From Paracoccaceae bacterium (GTDB lineage Bacteria; Pseudomonadota; Alphaproteobacteria; Rhodobacterales; Rhodobacteraceae), in assembly GCA_018647275.1 (NCBI GenBank), contig JABGTH010000102.1, positions 1 through 10,530 of the forward strand: a DNA stretch of 10,530 nucleotides, read 5' to 3'. The stretch's first letter is position 1. The number at the start of each line of letters is the position of its first letter. Below are positions 5,918-10,530 of this stretch, in pieces. Below the pieces are notes generated by a model that saw only the letters and a list, made by a program, of their open reading frames with translations, was not told the origin of the DNA and made no database searches. Position numbers and translations under genes: made by a program.

Positions 5918-6462
5918 GATTGTTCATTCGCTTTCTTAGCGCGTCCCTTCGGCGCAGCCGTCGACGCTTCAGCTTCGACTTTTACGGCTTTATCGGCGGA
6001 GATGAGTTTCTCAGCATCAGCATCACTCACATTGATCGTCGTGTTTTCGAAAAACTGCATGCCGTTGACTTCGGTTTCTTTTATTATTTTCACCAGCTGC
6101 CATCCTGTCAAACCATCTTGTGCCGCTGGTGCCACTGGATCTTCTGACTTGGCCTTTAGCTTCATAGTTGCCAACTTATTATTTGGCAGCAACTCGCCCA
6201 TATGATCCTTTACACAAGAAGGTTCATCCAAACCAATGCGAACAAATTTTTGCCGGATGATCCACGACTGGGCGGCCATGGTTGCCAGGCGCGTGTCTAT
6301 ATCTGCCTGCGCACTATATCGCGCCTTCAAAAGAGATAGCGCATCATCTAAGGCCTCGTCTTGCACAGTTTTAAGAATCTTGGTCCGGATACGCATTAAC
6401 TTCGCCGACAGCTTTTTACTTGGTTCTACATGCTCTTGAGCTTTTTCTGTGGTCTTTAACAT
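5914..6462 (-). CDS. Hypothetical cytoplasmic protein encoded between fliA and flgB
   Basis: A 182-residue product with no signal peptide or membrane segment. Residues 1-75 are charged and predicted mostly helical. A Lys/Ala/Pro linker lies near 100-117. Residues 118-163 look like a compact module: GLTGWQLVKII, then EVNGMQFF (131-138), INVSDADAEKLI (143-154) and AVKVE. This is the pattern G-x-x-F/Y, I-x-V/L-S, A-x-x-L-I-x-x-x-A seen in small beta-hairpin-plus-helix domains of some phage proteins; that likeness is weak inference. The tail (170-182) is Lys/Ala-rich. ATG 6462 is chosen because upstream starts in frame (up to 6660) would run across the flgB start and promoter; upstream AAAGAAAG is a weak Shine-Dalgarno. 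A reverse sigma-54-like motif at 6497-6514 could drive it. FlgM or FlgN would fit the location, but it is too long for FlgM and I see no motif of either. Confidence 0.75.
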   Translation of the reverse strand: MLKTTEKAQEHVEPSKKLSAKLMRIRTKILKTVQDEALDDALSLLKARYSAQADIDTRLATMAAQSWIIRQKFVRIGLDEPSCVKDHMGELLPNNKLATMKLKAKSEDPVAPAAQDGLTGWQLVKIIKETEVNGMQFFENTTINVSDADAEKLISADKAVKVEAEASTAAPKGRAKKANEQS

Positions 6463-6484
6463 TTTTTTTCTTTCTTTGGTCCGT

Positions 6485-6502
6485 TTGGCATTCAACTTGC
6501 AA
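6485..6502 (+). promoter_or_regulatory. Sigma-54 promoter of flgBCDE
   Basis: TTGGCATTCAACTTGCAA has GG at 6487-6488, 10 nt, and GC at 6499-6500, close to the TGGCAC-N5-TTGCA consensus with one change in the -24 box. The predicted start is near 6512, giving a leader of about 46 nt before flgB. Confidence 0.85.
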
Positions 6503-6514
6503 TTATCGCTCCAA
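6497..6514 (-). promoter_or_regulatory. Candidate reverse sigma-54 promoter sharing its -12 element with the flgB promoter
   Basis: On the minus strand the sequence is TTGGAGCGATAATTGCAA: GG (6512-6511), 10 nt, GC (6500-6499). The -12 box TTGCA is perfect and the following CG of the -24 box is kept, but CA is replaced by AG. Predicted start near 6487, 24 nt before the ATG at 6462. TTGCAA at 6497-6502 is palindromic and serves both directions. Confidence 0.45.
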
Positions 6515-6557
6515 GATGGGGCAGCATCCCTTAAAGAGTTGAAGAAACGAGACAGAC

Positions 6558-6944
6558 ATGAACGGTATCCGCGATCACTTCGGTTTACATGATGACGCAT
6601 TAGCCTTGCGATCGAAACGCAATAATATTTTGGCGTCCAACATCGCCAATGCAGCGACACCTCACTTTAAAGCACGCGATATTGATTTTGAAGCTGCCCT
6701 TGCCAAAGCTATGCCTTCTGGGCCGATTACGACAACAAGCAGTAATCACATTACCGGCGGTGGTAACGCATTGGATAGCTCGCTTGAATATCGCGCGTCG
6801 ATCAACCCGTCGCTTGACGGTAATACCGTTGAATTGTCGGTTGAGCAGATGGAGTTTTCAGAAAACGTTGTCCGTTATCAAACATCTTTGACGTTTTTAA
6901 ACCGCAAGATTTCCGGACTCATGTCCGCGATTAAAGGGGAATAA
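6558..6944 (+). CDS. flgB: Flagellar proximal rod protein FlgB
   Basis: FlgB is a proximal rod subunit, exported by the flagellar type III system and assembled on the MS-ring. The 128-residue product matches the family length. The N-terminal rod motif is clear: NNILASNIANAATPHFKARD at 22-41, equivalent to the usual NIANADTPGYKARD, followed by IDF. The C-terminal helix, about residues 92-125 (VELSVEQMEFSENVVRYQTS in its first part), is the other half of the coiled D0 domain. The ATG at 6558 gives the canonical N-terminus; the upstream GAGACAG is a weak Shine-Dalgarno. It is the first gene of flgBCDE, 1 bp before flgC, and lies 46 nt downstream of the predicted sigma-54 start. Confidence 0.97.
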   Translation: MNGIRDHFGLHDDALALRSKRNNILASNIANAATPHFKARDIDFEAALAKAMPSGPITTTSSNHITGGGNALDSSLEYRASINPSLDGNTVELSVEQMEFSENVVRYQTSLTFLNRKISGLMSAIKGE

Positions 6945-6945
6945 C

Positions 6946-7362
6946 ATGGCTGGTATTCAAAATATTTTTGACATCTCTGGCCGCGCAATGTCCGCACAAT
7001 TAACGCGGTTAAATACAGTCGCCAGTAACCTTGCCAATGCGAAAAGCTTCGCGGGAAGTAAGCAAGAAGCATTTGTGGCCATCAAGCCGGTGTTCGAAAC
7101 TGAGTATGCCGCACATGCGGAACGGTCAGGAATCGCAACCGTTAACGTGAGCGATATAGTGACTACAAACTTACAACCCCAACGCGTTCACCTGCCCAGT
7201 CATCCAAAAGCCGATGAGGAAGGTTACGTTTGGGGATCTGCCGTCAATGTCGAGGAAGAGATGGTAGAAATGCTAGAGGCATCTCGCCAATACCAAAATA
7301 ATTTAGAAGTCGTCTCCACGTTGCGCTCATTAATGATGCGCACGGTAAATATGGGCCGCTAG
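6946..7362 (+). CDS. flgC: Flagellar proximal rod protein FlgC
   Basis: FlgC is a proximal rod subunit built next to FlgB. The 138-residue product has the N-terminal motif NTVASNLANAKSFAGSKQEA (about 24-43) and the C-terminal helix with VNVEEEMVEMLEASRQYQNN (about 100-119), both typical of FlgC, and normal length. The start follows the flgB stop by one base, with AAAGGGG (6935-6941) as Shine-Dalgarno inside the end of flgB. fliE does not follow it here, although it does in many flgBC-fliE clusters; flgD comes directly after. Confidence 0.97.
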   Translation: MAGIQNIFDISGRAMSAQLTRLNTVASNLANAKSFAGSKQEAFVAIKPVFETEYAAHAERSGIATVNVSDIVTTNLQPQRVHLPSHPKADEEGYVWGSAVNVEEEMVEMLEASRQYQNNLEVVSTLRSLMMRTVNMGR

Positions 7363-7377
7363 GTGAAAGGGAAAACA

Positions 7378-8079
7378 ATGTCGAATGTAGATTCAGCCGG
7401 AGCCGCGGCACAACAAGCCTTATTTGATAAACTTGGAATCAACACCAATAAGACTGCCGAGCAGCGCGGATCTTCCGACAAATTGGGCCAAGATGACTTT
7501 TTGCAGTTGATGACGGCGCAACTTCAAAACCAAGATCCGTTTGCTCCAATGGAAAACGGAGATTTCATCGCGCAAATGGCGCAGTTCTCCACGGTTTCGG
7601 GCATTGAGGAAATCAACAAAAATTTAAGTACACTCTCGGCTGATATGAGACAAGCGCGCATCGCCACGGCCTCTACTCTGCTTGGTCACTCTGTTTTGGT
7701 ACCCGGAGGGTTGGCCCGGCCGGATAGTAATGGGGAAATCCATGGCGTTTTTGAATTGCCCCAGGCCGCCAGCGCTACGCGCGTGACCTATTCAGACGCG
7801 GCCACCGGCGAGTTGCTGCACAATGAAGATCTTGGGCCACAGGGCACGGGATTGGTCGGCTTCAGCTGGACAGATATGCCGGCTGCATTGCGCGACTCCC
7901 AGCGAAAAATCAAAGTCGATATTGAGGCAAATACCGGCAAAGGCATGGAGAGCATTGGGCCCTCCGTTTACGCAAAAGTGCTGTCCGCCTCCTCCTTTGG
8001 CGATGAATCCACCACCGCGACGCTGGATGTCCAAGATTATGGCACGATTAGTGCAAACAGCATTGATCGCATTCGCTAA
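7378..8079 (+). CDS. flgD: Flagellar hook capping protein FlgD
   Basis: FlgD is the scaffold cap on which hook subunits (FlgE) assemble; it is removed when the hook is complete. The 233-residue product has the diagnostic N-terminal region: LGQDDFLQLMTAQLQNQDP (36-54), then FAPMENGDFIAQMAQFSTVSG (about 55-75), and the LLGHSVLVPG start of the C-terminal half at 101-110. The C-terminal half (about 105-233) fits the hook-cap fold, with a final segment ISANSIDRI. ATG 7378 is preferred: AAAGGG lies 7 nt upstream. The in-frame GTG at 7363, directly after the flgC stop, would add five residues and lacks a spaced Shine-Dalgarno. Confidence 0.96.
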   Translation: MSNVDSAGAAAQQALFDKLGINTNKTAEQRGSSDKLGQDDFLQLMTAQLQNQDPFAPMENGDFIAQMAQFSTVSGIEEINKNLSTLSADMRQARIATASTLLGHSVLVPGGLARPDSNGEIHGVFELPQAASATRVTYSDAATGELLHNEDLGPQGTGLVGFSWTDMPAALRDSQRKIKVDIEANTGKGMESIGPSVYAKVLSASSFGDESTTATLDVQDYGTISANSIDRIR

Positions 8080-8146
8080 TGCATTGAGAGCAACCAACAC
8101 GTTTTAGGCGCTTAAAAGTCGCCGGAAAATTAAGAAAGGGTACAAC
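8080..8146 (+). other. Short flgD-flgE gap
   Basis: The 67-nt gap holds the flgE Shine-Dalgarno and a weak inverted repeat (GGCG at 8107-8110, CGCC at 8120-8123). There is no T-run and no GG-N10-GC motif, so flgE is probably read through from the flgB promoter. Confidence 0.4.
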
Positions 8147-10530
8147 ATGTCATTTTATACCGCTTTGACTGGGCTCAATGGTGCTCAAGCTGAGATCGCA
8201 TCAACGTCAAACAACATTGCGAACGTTGGGACCACGGGCTTTAAACGCAGCCGAGCCGAGTTCGGTGATATCTTTGCGACCTCGCCCTTGCAAAACGCAT
8301 CCTCATCAATTGGTTCCGGTACCATTCTGAAGGGGGTGAAACAGCAGTTTACCCAGGGTAACATCGCCTCATCACTGAACGCGCTTGACCTGGCCGTATC
8401 TGGTCAGGGGTTCTTCGCGTTGAAGCCATCTTTGACCTCGACCCAAACGGTGTACACACGGAACGGCTCATTTAACGTGGACAATGATCGCTACGTTGTA
8501 GACAGCGCGGGCCAGTATTTGATGACCTATCCTGTGAACCTTGACGGCTCGGTGACCGCAAAGGACCTCGACAGTGCCGTTCCTTTGCAACTGCCCGTGA
8601 CCTCGGGTGAGCCCAAGGCGACAGGGAAAATCGATCTGGGGGTTAACGTTCCGGCGGATGCACCGGTTGTCACACAGTTAAGCCAATTCGAAGATGGCTA
8701 TAGTTTTGATGCAAATGACCCCAATACCTACACAAACTCAACATCTATCACCATCTTTGATGACCTCGGAAACCCAACGATTGCGACTATTTATTTTATC
8801 AAAACCCAAAACGCCTCCGGCGATGATCCAACCAACAAATATGACACGCGTTTGGTGATCAATGACACAATCATCGAACCGGATCTGGTTAAGGCCGTGG
8901 ATGACACAGAAAAGCAACTATTCATTGATCGCTTTGGTAATCAAACCACTGAAGTGCCCGACGACAACTACTTCCTAGAAGGTAAAGGATCGCCACTCTA
9001 TAAATTGGATGACCTTAAACAACAGGTTGCCTCACAACCGGCCACATTGCGCGGCGAGCAAAGTGCTTTTGACTTTGGTGAAGAAGGCGACAAATTGGTT
9101 GAGATCGTGACCGATCCACTTTTGTTCAAAGCGACGCGCGAAGGTGGAAAAAGTGATAGTGATATTTTCTGGGGCAAAGATTTTTTGACGGTCAATGTTG
9201 ATGACAGTGATGCACCAGTCTCCATCGATGTCCGTCCCGGCCTTTACAACGCTGAACAACTCGCGGCGGAAGTGGAGCGCGCAATTAACGAGGCTTACGG
9301 AGACGATAAAAAGATCCAAGTATATCAGAATATTGATGACAAGATGACAATTGATTTGTTCAAACTTGGAGCAGACGGATCATTGAGCGGTCTTCAAAAC
9401 AAAATCGAGATAGACATTCTTCAAGACACATCTGTGTCCAAACTCATGAATTTGGATGTAGAAGGCGCGTCACCTGACTTCAGCCGTGAAGAATTTCTGT
9501 CGCACACGCAAACAAGAATAAACGATGAGCTCAACGACTATATCTATGACTCGGACGGCACGTTAGGTTCTGGCGCTGCAGCTCTGGGCGTAGAGGGTCG
9601 GCTATTTACTCGGACTATTGGCGCAGAGATGTCTTCAATTTATACATCGCCAGAGGTTATCGAAGTTACGCACAAAGGAGAAGGTGACTCTCCCGACAAT
9701 ACGCGGTTTTTGTCCTATTCTTATTTTGGAGATCGTCCAACATTATCCGTGTATGATAAGAAACTCTCACTGGAAGGCGTCACGGATGGCGTATTAGACG
9801 CAGCAGGAAATGCCGTCGTCTATGATAACACGCAAAATACCTTAACCATCAACGTGCCCACTGATTTTGACATACCCTCGTCTTCTGCAATACGGCTTGT
9901 TGGACCCATTATCGATGCCACGGGTGATTTTGAAACCCATCTTAATGGCCGTGAACTGCGTGTCTTTGAAAACTCATTGATTGATCCGAAAACAACAGTG
10001 AACGCTCTTCTGGCCACAACAGGTACCTTCGCCGCAAGTGACCACACTTCGACAACCTCTGCTGATGCCACAAAATTCACGATTGAAATTGGCGGAAAGA
10101 CGCAGACGTTAGATATCGCAGGCCAGAACTTGGCGACCGCAGATGCATTCGTGACATGGGCCAATACACAAATTGCCAGCGGCGAAGTAACCGGGCTTGT
10201 GAAAGCTCGGCTTGTAGACGGAAAGATCGCATTTGAACAAGACACCGGCTCTGATGCCGCGCATACAGCGCTCGATCTATCAACTGTTGGCGCAACAGTT
10301 AAAACGCTATTAGGTCTATCTGGCGCAACTGTGACGGGCGTTGAAGGCACAACAGAGATTGAAATCAATGATGGTGCAAACTACCGCACCCTTCGCATTG
10401 ATACTTCCGGTTTGAATTTACCCGAGTCTAGATTCGAGCTGCCTGAAACGAACCTATCAATTTTGTTTGAAACATCGCAAAATCTTGAGGCCTTCGTGGA
10501 GGGTGCGATTAACCCGGGCGAAGGCGCCTA
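8147..10530 (+). CDS. flgE: Flagellar hook protein FlgE, enlarged, 3' end outside window
   Basis: FlgE polymerises into the flexible hook joining rod and filament. The frame is open from ATG 8147 (AAAGGG at 8135-8140) to the right edge, 794 full codons without a stop. The N-terminus is canonical: LTGLNGAQAEIASTSNNIAN (7-26), GTTGFKRSRAEFGDIF (28-43), LDLAVSGQGFF (80-90) and RNGSFNVDNDRYVV (105-118). The C-terminal D0 helix has not been reached, so the protein exceeds 800 residues, against about 400 in Salmonella FlgE. The extra length is in the surface domains. At least three stretches (about 346-406, 643-698 and 735-790) look like hook-IN-type modules: a beta strand pair, a helix such as QLAAEVERAIN or ADAFVTWANTQI, then DGKIAF-like strands. 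A basal-body or hook paralogue is possible but less likely directly after flgD. Confidence 0.93.
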   Translation, partial: MSFYTALTGLNGAQAEIASTSNNIANVGTTGFKRSRAEFGDIFATSPLQNASSSIGSGTILKGVKQQFTQGNIASSLNALDLAVSGQGFFALKPSLTSTQTVYTRNGSFNVDNDRYVVDSAGQYLMTYPVNLDGSVTAKDLDSAVPLQLPVTSGEPKATGKIDLGVNVPADAPVVTQLSQFEDGYSFDANDPNTYTNSTSITIFDDLGNPTIATIYFIKTQNASGDDPTNKYDTRLVINDTIIEPDLVKAVDDTEKQLFIDRFGNQTTEVPDDNYFLEGKGSPLYKLDDLKQQVASQPATLRGEQSAFDFGEEGDKLVEIVTDPLLFKATREGGKSDSDIFWGKDFLTVNVDDSDAPVSIDVRPGLYNAEQLAAEVERAINEAYGDDKKIQVYQNIDDKMTIDLFKLGADGSLSGLQNKIEIDILQDTSVSKLMNLDVEGASPDFSREEFLSHTQTRINDELNDYIYDSDGTLGSGAAALGVEGRLFTRTIGAEMSSIYTSPEVIEVTHKGEGDSPDNTRFLSYSYFGDRPTLSVYDKKLSLEGVTDGVLDAAGNAVVYDNTQNTLTINVPTDFDIPSSSAIRLVGPIIDATGDFETHLNGRELRVFENSLIDPKTTVNALLATTGTFAASDHTSTTSADATKFTIEIGGKTQTLDIAGQNLATADAFVTWANTQIASGEVTGLVKARLVDGKIAFEQDTGSDAAHTALDLSTVGATVKTLLGLSGATVTGVEGTTEIEINDGANYRTLRIDTSGLNLPESRFELPETNLSILFETSQNLEAFVEGAINPGEGA

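Noticed and set aside
5985..6000. GCCGATAA on the minus strand inside the 182-residue gene
   Set aside because: No TAAA box lies about 15 nt upstream; it is ordinary coding sequence.
5914..6462. Identification of the minus-strand gene as flgM or flgN from its place next to fliA and flgB
   Set aside because: At 182 residues it is much longer than FlgM, and no FlgM sigma-binding helices or FlgN pattern can be recognised; position alone is not enough.
6500..6540. Sigma-28-like promoter on the minus strand (TTTAAGG ... AGCGATAA)
   Set aside because: The spacer is about 5 nt too long and the -10 box has two mismatches; the same bases fit a sigma-54 motif with exact spacing better.
6463..6660. 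66-residue N-terminal extension of the minus-strand gene at 5914-6462
   Set aside because: It would run over the flgB start and both sigma-54 motifs, and its composition (many Cys, Trp, Arg) differs from the rest of the protein.
7363..7377. GTG start for flgD directly after the flgC stop
   Set aside because: ATG 7378 has AAAGGG at a proper distance and gives a normal FlgD N-terminus; the GTG has no spaced Shine-Dalgarno.
9820..10368. 182-codon minus-strand frame opposite flgE
   Set aside because: It lies fully inside flgE, whose frame is continuous; the Val/Ser/Ala-rich product has no recognisable domain.

Overview
The window is a flagellar gene cluster from a Gram-negative bacterium, most likely a proteobacterium. 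Evidence is the lipobox signal peptide, the FlhF/FlhG/FliA set and four GG-N10-GC (sigma-54) promoter motifs. Moderate base composition together with the FlhA, FlgD and FliA style suggests an alphaproteobacterium of the kind that keeps FlhF and FliA, but I cannot place it further from sequence alone.

Layout: (1) 1-183, minus strand: the 5' end of a lipoprotein gene running off the left edge. (2) 184-431: a divergent control region with two back-to-back sigma-54-type promoters, one per direction, and a long flhA leader holding an 18-bp perfect palindrome and a possible 33-codon leader ORF that overlaps the flhA start. (3) 432-5552, plus strand: a tightly packed flhA-flhF-flhG-fliA operon (export gate, SRP-type GTPase, MinD-type ATPase, flagellar sigma factor). 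(4) 5561-6462, minus strand: two genes of unknown function overlapping by ATGA, convergent with fliA with only 8 bp between stop codons. (5) 6463-6557: a short divergent region where a strong sigma-54 motif points to flgB and a weaker one points back to the unknown pair. The two motifs share the same -12 base pairs. (6) 6558 to the right edge, plus strand: flgB, flgC, flgD and an unfinished, unusually large flgE.

How it works together: a sigma-54 activator encoded elsewhere would switch on flhA-flhF-flhG-fliA, the rod/hook genes flgBCDE, the left-edge lipoprotein and possibly the unknown pair. FliA made from the first operon would then drive late genes outside the window. FlhF and FlhG normally set flagellar number and position. 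Here FlhF has lost recognisable G3 and G5 GTPase motifs, and FlhG lacks the N-terminal extension that in other bacteria carries the FlhF-activating helix. No mobile element, CRISPR array, tRNA or rRNA was seen.
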